From: an uncultured Pseudanabaenaceae cyanobacterium
GTDB taxonomy: Bacteria > Cyanobacteriota > Cyanobacteriia > PCC-9006 > JAAUQQ01
Length of the DNA stretch: 38,695 nt
Direction of reading: 5' to 3'
NCBI GenBank assembly: GCA_937949725.1
Contig: CALECT010000001.1
Location: 1-38,695, forward strand
The notes below the pieces were generated by a model. That model had not been told where the DNA came from and made no database searches. It was given only the letters and a program-made list of their open reading frames with translations. The translations under genes were made by a program, and so were the position numbers. Position 1 is the first letter of the stretch. Every line of letters begins with the position of its first letter. Below, in pieces: positions 26,794 to 34,704 of this stretch.

Positions 26794-28145
26794 GGCAGGT
26801 GATGACGCACATATTCCATCACCACGGGGATTAACGTAAAGCCTGCGCTACTTTTCTCAATCAGCGATCGCCCTAACAATCCCATCACCGCATCCAATCG
26901 ATAAGGCTGGGTCAAACTTTCCAGAGGAACCGGCTTCGCTGCATCCGCTAAGTAAAGCAAGATCTCCTGTTCTTGGCTAGAGAGACGCTCATACTGCTGA
27001 TCAATCAAGAATTTGATATCGCCGAATAGGGTCATGCGTTGGTGTAAAAACTGGCTCACATTACCTTCAAATAGCTCGTGGATCGTCATGGCCACAATCC
27101 TCAGCATCAGTGGATTGCCGCCATATTGCTTAATTAGCGCGGGCCATTGGGACTTCTCCGCCTCAGCGAGCTGCTCAGCTTTGAGAATTTCCATTGCAGC
27201 CTGGGGCTGAAGTCCGGCGAGGTCTAGGTGGCGGATAGGACTATTACTGGCTCGGGACTTGGGCATGTCGCGATTGCCTTCACGACTGGTCACGAGGACA
27301 CAGCTCTGGTGCTGTTGTTCCCCAATGCGCCGCAATAGCTCACCATAAAACTCATAGCCCGGCTCATACTCACCCATAAAGCTACCCCCTGTGAACAGGG
27401 TTTCAAAGTTATCGAGGATGACGAGGCAGCGATGGTCCCGCAGATAGTCCATAAGGACTGCGAGCTGGTCATAACAATTGGCAGATTCGCCAGGAGTAGT
27501 GTGATTAGCCGTGGCATTAGGCAGCTGTACAAGCCACTGTATTAGTAGATCTTCCAGCTTGGGACGATAGCGCAGGGACTGCCAGATGACCCCTTCGAAC
27601 TCAGATTGAATCGTCTTGGCTAAGGCAATGGACAGGGAAGTTTTACCAATTCCAGCACGACCGTTGATGACAACTAGACGAGCTGATGATGGGCTGGGTT
27701 TAGCGCGATTCGATGGGTTAGCAAGAATCCAATCTTTGAGCTGTTGGAGTTCAGCCTCTCGCCCGTAGAGCTTGGGGATATCTGGCATTTGAGACCAGTT
27801 GATCGCCACTTGCTGAGCAGAGTAGCCTGCCGCTTGGAGCCAAGTGGAGACATCCTTCCAGCTTTCGAGGCTGGTGCGATCTCGACCCATCAGCACCTCA
27901 ACATAGCGATAGATACCATTGCTCAGCGCCACTTCCACAGTGCCCTCAACCACATGCTGCTCATAGGCAATGTCAGCAGGGCTGCGGCCCAGGAGGAGGC
28001 CGCGTAGACGCGTGCGTTCCAGCTCGGTCAGCTCATGGGAGCGGGCATGGGGAACAACTTCACACTTAGCCTCAGCGAGATCAGCGTAGAGTTTGTCTAA
28101 ATTCCACTGGGTTTCAGCTTGTTCAAACAGTGCAGGGGAGGCCAT
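26790..28145 (-). CDS. NB-ARC-type STAND ATPase with N-terminal HTH, no repeat sensor
   Basis: This 451-residue protein has an N-terminal helical HTH-like region (about 40-90; TELERTRLRGLLLGRSPADIAYEQHVVEGTVEVALS) like that in front of many cyanobacterial NB-ARC/WD40 proteins and vWA-MoxR-associated proteins. The ATPase has Walker A GRAGIGKTS (Lys168), Walker B LVILDNFE (Asp245), sensor LVTSREG, the GGNPLML motif and a winged-helix region. Most relatives continue into WD40 or TPR repeats; this one stops right after the winged helix. The frame continues to a TTG at 28169, but the ATG at 28145 is preferred. The stop overlaps the next gene's GTG. It may switch on ligand sensing, with the kinase as output; that is inference. 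Confidence 0.85.
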   Translation of the reverse strand: MASPALFEQAETQWNLDKLYADLAEAKCEVVPHARSHELTELERTRLRGLLLGRSPADIAYEQHVVEGTVEVALSNGIYRYVEVLMGRDRTSLESWKDVSTWLQAAGYSAQQVAINWSQMPDIPKLYGREAELQQLKDWILANPSNRAKPSPSSARLVVINGRAGIGKTSLSIALAKTIQSEFEGVIWQSLRYRPKLEDLLIQWLVQLPNATANHTTPGESANCYDQLAVLMDYLRDHRCLVILDNFETLFTGGSFMGEYEPGYEFYGELLRRIGEQQHQSCVLVTSREGNRDMPKSRASNSPIRHLDLAGLQPQAAMEILKAEQLAEAEKSQWPALIKQYGGNPLMLRIVAMTIHELFEGNVSQFLHQRMTLFGDIKFLIDQQYERLSSQEQEILLYLADAAKPVPLESLTQPYRLDAVMGLLGRSLIEKSSAGFTLIPVVMEYVRHHLP

Positions 28146-28209
28146 GGGACAGGGAAACCCAAGTAACAATAATCATGGCTAGCCAACACTAAGCAGTCGT
28201 TCCAGCAGC

Positions 28210-28746
28210 TTAGGTCAACCTCTTTAGTGTACCTAAGATTGCTCTTTCACAACTCTGATAAGTCGTTTGCCAGCGAGGAAATAGGCCATAACGCTGGCGA
28301 TCCACCCACTGAAAGTTGACGGACTCGCTGCGTAGTCGCGGTGAATGCCAAATATCAACTGGCGGCTCACCAAAATAACGGCTGTAGCTCTGAAGCGTTT
28401 GCTCATAGAGAGCATGATATTTTTGCCCTTCTGCTCTGCCTCCCAAGCTAGGAGAATGATGCAATGGTTGACCCAAAACCTGACTACAAAGGTCATCCCA
28501 GTAGGAATGGGTGCAGAGTAGATGGGCATGCCAAACGCGATCTACAGGCGCTGAGGGAGAAACTATGTGATTGGCAAATCGAGCGAGAAATAGGAATCGC
28601 TTATATTCAGAGATCGCCCGCAGTGTATAGGTAGGAGACCAGCGATAGTCCCAAGCTAACTTTTTAGAAAAGGGAAAGATTGCTCCAGGCGGATCCAGCT
28701 GGAAAGCTTGAAGTTTTTGCCATAACTGAGACTCAAGATCTGTCAT
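28210..28746 (-). CDS. GRDP-like protein (glycine-rich domain-containing protein-like)
   Basis: This 178-residue soluble protein has the hallmark block of the GRDP-like family: YKRFLFLARF, then PVDRVWHAHLLCTHSYWDDLC and GQPLHHSP. These invariant His, Trp and Asp residues suggest a metal or ligand site, but the molecular role is not established. Longer bacterial relatives often end in a Gly/Cys-rich tail; this one does not, while the small gene just upstream ends in SSCGGC. A GTG at 28749 directly precedes the chosen ATG. It lies 38 bases downstream of the small gene and 64 bases upstream of the STAND gene, in the same direction. Confidence 0.75.
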   Translation of the reverse strand: MTDLESQLWQKLQAFQLDPPGAIFPFSKKLAWDYRWSPTYTLRAISEYKRFLFLARFANHIVSPSAPVDRVWHAHLLCTHSYWDDLCSQVLGQPLHHSPSLGGRAEGQKYHALYEQTLQSYSRYFGEPPVDIWHSPRLRSESVNFQWVDRQRYGLFPRWQTTYQSCERAILGTLKRLT

Positions 28747-28784
28747 CACTGATCGCTATAGGATGGACAAGTCAGTGCGAGAGG

Positions 28785-29042
28785 TTAACACCCACCGCAG
28801 CTACTAGGCTCAGGTGGCAGCTCAGGCGTAGGGTAAACGACTTGCAATTCAATATCCAAATAATCACTCATAATTTGTCCGAGTGCCCAGAATTCATCTG
28901 CCTTCAGCTCATTTATTACATACTGCTCCGAGCCTGCATGAAGACAAAGCTGAGCCGTTGTGGAAGAGTTAATTCGCCTGATTTCATCTTTGCTCAGATC
29001 GACGCATTCCTGCACCTGATGGCTTGGTGTATAAATCAGCAT
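28785..29042 (-). CDS. 85-residue protein ending in SSCGGC
   Basis: The ATG lies inside the end of the upstream kinase gene; the ORFs overlap by 7 bases (ATGCTGA), which suggests coupled translation. The protein is acidic, with no signal or TM. Cysteines are at about positions 13 and 33, and a proline-rich C-terminus (PTPELPPEPSSCGGC) ends in a CGGC motif that could bind metal, form a disulfide or be modified. I do not recognise a family. The tight packing between kinase and GRDP-like genes argues that it is real. A long ORF on the opposite strand (28680-29222) is less likely. Confidence 0.6.
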   Translation of the reverse strand: MLIYTPSHQVQECVDLSKDEIRRINSSTTAQLCLHAGSEQYVINELKADEFWALGQIMSDYLDIELQVVYPTPELPPEPSSCGGC

Positions 29043-30349
29043 ATTGATGCTACTTCGAAGGCTTGCTCGGATTTTTTTCGTTCTAAAAACAATTTTTTAT
29101 TGGGGAATAAGAAAATATATTCTTCTCCAATTTCTAGTACTGATTTTTTAGAAAATTTATCCGATTTTTTGGTCAAAGTATTCTTTGCGAAGGAATACAC
29201 AGCTATAAAAATAAAGAAATAAAATAGTAGTCCGAACGGGAGTCCTGGCAGACCCAATTGAACAGCAAATATCGGACTTAGAAAAAAGGAAAACATCATT
29301 GTAATACATCCAAAATTTTCTAGTTTTGTTGACATGGAGTCAGATTGTGGAAACTCAATCAGCAATCGATCTGACTCATAAGAAACTGATAGCCTCTGAC
29401 TAAACTGTTGTTTATTCAGTGAGTTTGAATCAGCAGTATTATGGGCCATGAGTAGAGCGTATCCCGATCTCGATGACTGGGCAGAGTCATAACGCTGTTC
29501 AAGATAGGGATGAGTCATTTTGTCTAGCCACTGTCGATAGCGAATGCTCAACTGCGGTAGCTTCATCTCCACTCGACCGTTTTTAGCCAGGGGCATTGCA
29601 CTGGGATGAGTGCCGCTGGCTAGATACAGCATCGTCATCCCTAGACTGTATAAATCGGAAGCAGGAACAGCCTGTCCACCAAACTGCTCTAGAGGAATAT
29701 AGCCATGACTACCGACGATGGTAATTGTACCCGGTGTACCACTGGTGCTGGCTTGAACAGAGCCAAAATCAATTAGATGAACTTTCCCAAAAGTTGATTT
29801 CGATTGCTGATTCTCTCCACTATCTTTTGGGGCTAGAAGGATATTACTGGGTTTAATATCTCGGTGAATCACCACTGGCATTTGACCATGCAAATAGCCC
29901 AATAGCTGTAGAAGCTGATCGGATAGCTCGATGAGCTCAGCTTCGGAAAAACGACGCCCTTGCTGCATTAGCTGCTCCAGCGTGGGGGCTGCAATATAGG
30001 TTTGAACCAGCACAAATCCCTGAATCGAAGCTTCATCTAGCTCAAAGTAGTCAAGGTACTTGGGAATTGAGGGATGATCGAGGGCCTGAAGAATCTGTGC
30101 TTCTCGTTCAAATAGTTTGAAATCACACCATTGCAAGTCGCTGCCAAACAACAGCACCTTAACCACCACCGCACAATTCTGTTGTGAGTCCCAGGCCAAG
30201 AAGGTCTGCCTGCCTGGCTTCAGGCTGAGCTGCTGACGCAACTCATAGCGATGATTCAGCACATTTAGCTGGCTAGAGCCCACTTGCAAATAAGCATTTT
30301 CAGACTGAGTGGGTATCTGAGCGATCGCATTCTGTTCTAGTTCCGTCAT
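29036..30349 (-). CDS. Ser/Thr protein kinase with C-terminal two-TM module
   Basis: The 437 residues start with a kinase domain (about 30-280): VVVKVLLF for the beta-3 Lys, FEREAQILQAL, VIHRDIKPSN with catalytic Asp164, LIDFGSV and GYIPLEQF. The glycine loop is replaced by LSLKPGRQTF, as in a recognised cyanobacterial kinase group. After a linker, two hydrophobic segments (about 345-385) anchor it in the membrane, followed by a short basic tail. The codons of the C-terminal third (29040-29340) are clearly more AT-rich than the kinase part, so that module may have a different origin. It is 182 bases downstream of the slipin gene. Confidence 0.92.
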   Translation of the reverse strand: MTELEQNAIAQIPTQSENAYLQVGSSQLNVLNHRYELRQQLSLKPGRQTFLAWDSQQNCAVVVKVLLFGSDLQWCDFKLFEREAQILQALDHPSIPKYLDYFELDEASIQGFVLVQTYIAAPTLEQLMQQGRRFSEAELIELSDQLLQLLGYLHGQMPVVIHRDIKPSNILLAPKDSGENQQSKSTFGKVHLIDFGSVQASTSGTPGTITIVGSHGYIPLEQFGGQAVPASDLYSLGMTMLYLASGTHPSAMPLAKNGRVEMKLPQLSIRYRQWLDKMTHPYLEQRYDSAQSSRSGYALLMAHNTADSNSLNKQQFSQRLSVSYESDRLLIEFPQSDSMSTKLENFGCITMMFSFFLSPIFAVQLGLPGLPFGLLFYFFIFIAVYSFAKNTLTKKSDKFSKKSVLEIGEEYIFLFPNKKLFLERKKSEQAFEVASIC

Positions 30350-30531
30350 CGGTCAACTTCCTCGCAATTCCTAAAGTGAGCGATTCCGAGCCAGCCAGAG
30401 CAAGGGCCTAAAAAAGGTCCAAGGTCTGTATCAACGCAGTGACAAACCGTTACTCAACCGGCCAAACCGAGATTGAACACAAACCACCACCATCCCCAGC
30501 TATCACAAAGGAACAGCAATACAACCGACTG

Positions 30532-31347
30532 CTAATTTTCCAGACTGGGAATTCGTGCGGGCTCTGATTGTTGCAACATTTCCTGAATCCCCTCCACCCC
30601 AATCAAGCTGGGCATACCGCTGCCGTTGCTAGCCGTGGGCACAAATACCATGGTCGATTTCCCCTCCATGCACATCTCATAGAGCATATTCATGGAGCGC
30701 AATTGCAGCGCCGTTGCAGACTTGGCATATTTCTCAGCTGCCAGGGTCATGGCATCCGCAGCGAGTTCTTCTGCCTCAGCCAGTTTGAGCCTGGCCCGCT
30801 TTTCTCGCTCTGCAGCGGCCTCACGGGAGATGGCTTCTTCGAGCTCTGACGACACGATCACGTCTTTGACTTCAACGGAGATGATCGTTACGCCCCACTG
30901 CATCACAAAATCGGAAATGTGAGCACGAATGAGATCGCCTACGGCATCTCGTTCCGACAGCAGCTGATCCAAATTGGATTTACCCACCATGTCTCGAATC
31001 GCGGCTCGGGCTGCCATTTGGGTGGCATCGCGATAGCTATCCACGTTGAGGACCGCGAACTTGGCGTTGTGGACCTTGTAGAAGACGATCGCATCTACAT
31101 CCACGGGAATGTTGTCCCGCGTCAATCCCTTTTGCAGCGGCACGGTGTAGGTGACGATGCGCAGATCAACGGTCTGCTTAGGGCTTTGCAGTATCGGAAT
31201 GTAGAAATACAGCCCTGGTCCCACCACACGGGTAAAGCGACCGAGGGTAAAGAGAATCTTGCGATCCCATTCGTTGCAAATGCCGAAAAAGCGAAACAGA
31301 ATACTGCCTAGGCTCAGAGCTATTAACGTACCAATTGAAAGTCCCAT
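30532..31347 (-). CDS. SPFH/Band 7 protein (stomatin/slipin family)
   Basis: This protein of about 272 residues has an N-terminal hydrophobic hairpin anchor, then the slipin signature: NEWDRKILFTLGRFTRVVGPGLYFYIPI and VDLRIVTYTVPLQKGLTRDNIPVDVDAIVFYKV. A charged helical stretch (EEAISREAAAEREKRARLKLAEAEELAADA), typical of oligomerising SPFH proteins, follows. It should form ring-like scaffolds in membrane microdomains. Slipins often pair with an NfeD protease-like partner, which is absent here. The frame extends to 31398, but the ATG at 31347 starts the conserved part. It sits between the sigma-like gene and the first kinase gene, all in one direction. Confidence 0.9.
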   Translation of the reverse strand: MGLSIGTLIALSLGSILFRFFGICNEWDRKILFTLGRFTRVVGPGLYFYIPILQSPKQTVDLRIVTYTVPLQKGLTRDNIPVDVDAIVFYKVHNAKFAVLNVDSYRDATQMAARAAIRDMVGKSNLDQLLSERDAVGDLIRAHISDFVMQWGVTIISVEVKDVIVSSELEEAISREAAAEREKRARLKLAEAEELAADAMTLAAEKYAKSATALQLRSMNMLYEMCMEGKSTMVFVPTASNGSGMPSLIGVEGIQEMLQQSEPARIPSLEN

Positions 31348-31420
31348 AATGTAGTCAACCGTGATGTAGATGTAGCAACAAACTAGTTCGTCAAGCAACT
31401 AATTTCCATAAAGGAACCTA

Positions 31421-31723
31421 CTAGGCCACCTGAAGCAATGTCACCAAACGGCGATTGAAGGTTTTGATCACACCGCCTCGGAGGTAATCCTCGGGATGGT
31501 GGCAGAAGTGAGTCCAAGTCTGCTGGAGCACCTGGTCGTATAGGGCGGAGTCACAGCGATCGCCGGTCCAAATTTGACCGGAGTCAGCCATGGCTTCCAT
31601 CAGCCGAGCCAAGGCACGGCGACGCTGAATGGAGCCAGGGCGGTGACCGAGCAAACGAACCAGGGATTGCTCAAAAGTCGGCTTGCTGTGAAACCGATGG
31701 TTGTTGCGAGATTGATACGCCAC
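31421..31723 (-). CDS. Small protein resembling the N-terminal region of cyanobacterial sigma-70-like proteins
   Basis: The frame is open to 31813, but AGGAG nine bases before a GTG at 31723 fixes a 100-residue product. The pattern RRRALARLMEAMADSGQIW...YDQVLQQTWTHFCHHPEDYL...GGVIKTFNRRLVTLL resembles the first helical region of a group of cyanobacterial sigma-70-like proteins (AL-x-L-x-x-x-I-x-x-SG...YxxALQxTW...). The DNA-binding regions 3 and 4 are missing and the protein stops shortly after the match. It could be a truncated remnant, a stand-alone RNA polymerase modulator or an unrelated helical protein. It is the first gene of the minus-strand set. Confidence 0.55.
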   Translation of the reverse strand: MAYQSRNNHRFHSKPTFEQSLVRLLGHRPGSIQRRRALARLMEAMADSGQIWTGDRCDSALYDQVLQQTWTHFCHHPEDYLRGGVIKTFNRRLVTLLQVA

Positions 31724-31732
31724 GGGATTGTT

Positions 31733-31737
31733 CTCCT
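31733..31737 (-). promoter_or_regulatory. Ribosome binding site deciding the GTG start at 31723
   Basis: AGGAG on the minus strand lies nine bases before the GTG, better than any site near the upstream in-frame starts. The extra 30 residues of the longer frame are Arg/Cys-rich and look non-coding. Confidence 0.7.
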
Positions 31738-31851
31738 GTTTTCTTCTTTTACGTCTTGTCTCGTTCGGTCCGAGCGCGCATCGGCTTGAACGATTTCGGG
31801 CCACACATCGCATAGATATGTTGTCTAGGGGAGATATCTCGCCTGGACATT

Positions 31852-31931
31852 GCCTGAGTAAATCCTAAGTAAAGACTAGTTCCTAAGTCAAGCAAATTCC
31901 TAATTAAAGAATTTGTAAAACCTACCTAAAT
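31852..31931. promoter_or_regulatory. Iterated TCCTAAGT-like boxes between divergent genes
   Basis: TCCTAAGT occurs at 31863-31870 and 31881-31888, with variants GCCTGAGT (31852-31859), TCCTAATT (31898-31905) and ACCTAAAT (31924-31931). Starts are 11, 18, 17 and 26 bases apart. The array sits in the 311-base gap between the sigma-like gene (minus) and the HTH-NACHT gene (plus), a position where a regulator could control both sides. It may be the operator of the HTH in the NACHT protein; this is inference. Confidence 0.5.
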
Positions 31932-32034
31932 CAGCCAAATCCCTGTTTATCTAGGAGATAGACAGCAGCGAACGCTAGAATCAAACATTGTTACTGCCCT
32001 TGCCCAAGCTGCTGATTCCAGCGGATCTCTCGTC

Positions 32035-34542
32035 ATGGCAAAGCCCTCACTCAAAGCCTCCCCCGAGGGAGTCGTCACTGCCAGAGCAGCATTGCAACGG
32101 GCGGGGCTGACTCAACAGGTCCTGCGTGTCCAGGTGGGCTGTAGTCGTCAGCCCATTACCAACTTTTTTAAGGGTGCTGCCATTGCCCAGCCCCTGTTTA
32201 TCTCGGTGTGTGAGCAACTGGGTTTGGATTGGCAGGCGATCGCCGATCTACCCGACAGCCCGGCTCCAGTCCGATTTTCTGCCAAAGCGCCAGACCATCG
32301 CTCAGCAGAGACAGCGACTCTGCTGACGGGGAAGCCCAGCAGTCATGGGAATGCAGCTAAAAACGCAGCCCAAATCACAGCCCAAAACCAGAACCGCCTG
32401 ATTGATCCCGCTCAGATTAGAGCCCAGGTGCAGGACTATACCCTCCAGCGCTGCCAAAGCCTGACCTTACTGGGCCGAGCCCGAGGGAGACAGTTTGAAG
32501 CGATCGCCCCTCAGCTCAAAATCCTTCACAGCAGCGACCTCTACGACCTAGCCCCCCAGGAATCCGGCCTGGACTCCGGCCATGATGCCGGGGCCAACGC
32601 TAGCCAAGTACTTAGGGGTGCAGAAGCCGTTGCTCGCTATCCCTACCTCCATATCCTGGGGGCGCCGGGAGCGGGCAAGAGCACCTTCCTCAAATACCTG
32701 GCGCTGCAATGCATTGAGGGCAAACTAGAACCCCAGCGAGTCCCCATTTTTATTGCTTTGCGGGAAATCGCCGAGCCACTTAGCCGTAAGAGCCTGTTTG
32801 AGGCGATCGCCCAGGTCTATCAGCACACCTGCAATTTGGAGCCCGAAGTTCTCAGCCAGCTTTTCAAGCAGGGCGATATCCTGCTCCTCCTCGATGGTGA
32901 AGATGAAATTGCAGAGGACTTGTCGAAGCAACTCGTGCTGACCAACTTCAGCCTGTTCTACCGCAACCATGTCGTCATTAGCTGCCGCACCGCTGCCCAT
33001 CAGCGCCTCCACCAAGACTTTACCCAGGCTAGCCTAGAGCCCTTCGACCATAACCAAATCCAAGCCTTCCTCGACCAGTGGTTTGAGCACAGCACCAAGA
33101 CCAAAGCCGGCTTCCTCGACTGGCTGGGCCAAATTCAAACGGACAGCCGCCAGAGCTATGAGCTGGCGGAAACGCCGCTGTTGCTGACACTACTCTGCAT
33201 GACCTTCGAGAATTCCAGCAGCCTGCCCCAGGGCAAGCTCCAAATCTACGAATTGGCCTTTGAGAGCCTGCTAGATGACTGGAATTCCAACCATATGACC
33301 CCCTGGTCCTCGGCCTTTGCCCAGCGCAGTCATGGGGACAAAATGCGGATTTTGAAAGCGATCGCCTCCGCCGGATTTAGCCAGCCCGAAAAGCGCTTCA
33401 GCGCCACCCGGCGATTTATAGCCAAGGCCCAGCTCACGAATGAGGATCTGGCCAACCTCAGCGCCAAAGACTTTCTCAACGACATCGAACGCCTCTACGG
33501 ACTAATCCAACAGGAGGGTTGGAACAGCTACCGCTTCTCCCATCTGTCCTTTCACGAGTATTTAATGGCCCTATCGGTTTTGGAGCAGCTGGAACAGTGC
33601 GATCATGCCGAAACTCCGTTTCAAGACTTGCTGAGGCAACATTGCTTTGACCCAGGCTGGTATGAAGTCTTTTGCTTTGTGATTGAGGGCCTGCCCACCA
33701 GCCAGGCTTTACCTGCTCTGACGCTCATGGCCAATCAGCTCCAGGATTATCTCGCTCAGCAAAATGCAGTCGCCCAATCCCAAGTTGAAGCCGGTCGCCA
33801 AGTCGCAGAAGCCTTGATCAAGCTCTACCAAAGCAATCCCCATAGCCCTAGCGCCGCGAAGCAAGCCCTAGCCCAAAACCCCAGTGAATCAGCTCTCATC
33901 ATCCGGGCCTTCTGCACGGACTATCATTACAAGTTTGATTTGGGTCGGCGCATCAGCCATGCGCTCAAGCTGGACTACGCCTTTAATCATGACCTGGTGC
34001 TGGCTCACTGTTTCAAATGCAACTTAAACCAAAAGACCAAAGACAAACTCAAAGTCAGAGAGGCCTTTGTCTTTAGCGATGCCCTCACCCATGTTTGGAA
34101 AAGTCCAGACCTGCACCGGGCGATTCAAGCCGTGGAAACAGTAACCGAAGTGCGCGATCTATTTTTTAACTATGTGCTGCAGCATCCTGAGCTGTTTCGA
34201 GAGGAGGTGTGCGATCGCTTCACCGACTACGCTCAAGCTCACGACTACCCCAGCAACAGCGAAGCATCCAGCGACCCCATCCATCCCCTAGCGAACCTCC
34301 ATCCCCGCATTCGCCAAGCCATCAGCAAACTCGTCGGCACCGTCTCCCGCCCGGACCAAGAAAGGCATCCATTCTTGCAAACCGAAAAGCTGCAATTTCC
34401 CATCGCAGCCTACGGCGACCCCGAAGCTGTCCAGGCGCTCCAGAATTATTACCAAGGCTGTACGTTGCTTTGTGATGCGTTGAGAACGCGATCGGACATT
34501 AGTAGTGAACAAAGAGAGTTGCTATTGCAAAAGCTGTTTTAA
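32035..34542 (+). CDS. HTH-NACHT STAND ATPase (candidate antiphage or signalling protein)
   Basis: The 835 residues start with a helix-turn-helix region (about 5-70; GVVTARAALQRAGLTQQVLRVQVG, SRQPITNFFKG), the typical N-terminus of a cyanobacterial NACHT group. A variable linker follows, then the NACHT ATPase: Walker A GAPGAGKST (Lys215) and Walker B LLLLDGEDE (Asp287). A winged-helix/helical region contains YRFSHLSFHEYLMAL, and a long helical C-terminal domain presumably senses the trigger. Some bacterial NACHT proteins defend against phages, but not every HTH-NACHT protein has been shown to do so. The linker, which in relatives holds a conserved LYVDV-type strand, is divergent (ILHSSDLYDLAP). 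It is divergent from the seven-gene kinase/STAND set. Confidence 0.92.
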   Translation: MAKPSLKASPEGVVTARAALQRAGLTQQVLRVQVGCSRQPITNFFKGAAIAQPLFISVCEQLGLDWQAIADLPDSPAPVRFSAKAPDHRSAETATLLTGKPSSHGNAAKNAAQITAQNQNRLIDPAQIRAQVQDYTLQRCQSLTLLGRARGRQFEAIAPQLKILHSSDLYDLAPQESGLDSGHDAGANASQVLRGAEAVARYPYLHILGAPGAGKSTFLKYLALQCIEGKLEPQRVPIFIALREIAEPLSRKSLFEAIAQVYQHTCNLEPEVLSQLFKQGDILLLLDGEDEIAEDLSKQLVLTNFSLFYRNHVVISCRTAAHQRLHQDFTQASLEPFDHNQIQAFLDQWFEHSTKTKAGFLDWLGQIQTDSRQSYELAETPLLLTLLCMTFENSSSLPQGKLQIYELAFESLLDDWNSNHMTPWSSAFAQRSHGDKMRILKAIASAGFSQPEKRFSATRRFIAKAQLTNEDLANLSAKDFLNDIERLYGLIQQEGWNSYRFSHLSFHEYLMALSVLEQLEQCDHAETPFQDLLRQHCFDPGWYEVFCFVIEGLPTSQALPALTLMANQLQDYLAQQNAVAQSQVEAGRQVAEALIKLYQSNPHSPSAAKQALAQNPSESALIIRAFCTDYHYKFDLGRRISHALKLDYAFNHDLVLAHCFKCNLNQKTKDKLKVREAFVFSDALTHVWKSPDLHRAIQAVETVTEVRDLFFNYVLQHPELFREEVCDRFTDYAQAHDYPSNSEASSDPIHPLANLHPRIRQAISKLVGTVSRPDQERHPFLQTEKLQFPIAAYGDPEAVQALQNYYQGCTLLCDALRTRSDISSEQRELLLQKLF

Positions 34543-34543
34543 T

Positions 34544-34704
34544 AGCCTCCTCATCCCCCAGCCCATTCTCCTAAAGAGAGAAGGGGAGCCGGAACAAGGT
34601 TTCAACCTTTCTATCAGATTGTGATCATACTTTTGTTCAATCCAACAGCCTCCTCATCCCCCAGCCCCTTCTCCTAAAGAGAGAAGGGGAGCCGGACAAG
34701 GTTT
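34544..34704. repeat. Two copies of a ~58-bp interspersed repeat with internal hairpin
   Basis: Copies at 34544-34602 and 34647-34704 differ by about three changes (CCCATTC against CCCCTTC, and one inserted A). Each starts AGCCTCCTCATCCCCCAG, contains CTTCTCCT-aaga-GAGAAGGGG-type complementarity that folds into a hairpin, and ends GGTTT. A 44-base spacer lies between. The first starts two bases after the NACHT stop and may end its transcript. Similar CCTCATCCCCCAGCCCC repeats are dispersed in many cyanobacterial genomes. Confidence 0.8.

Noticed and set aside
28680..29222. A 180-residue plus-strand ORF opposite the kinase, SSCGGC and GRDP-like genes
   Set aside because: It lies antisense to three coherent minus-strand genes, one with clear kinase motifs, and has no domain pattern of its own.
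34544..34704. Attachment sites (attL/attR) formed by the 58-bp direct repeats
   Set aside because: Only 44 bases separate the copies, with no tRNA or integrase between them, and the unit resembles a dispersed cyanobacterial hairpin repeat.
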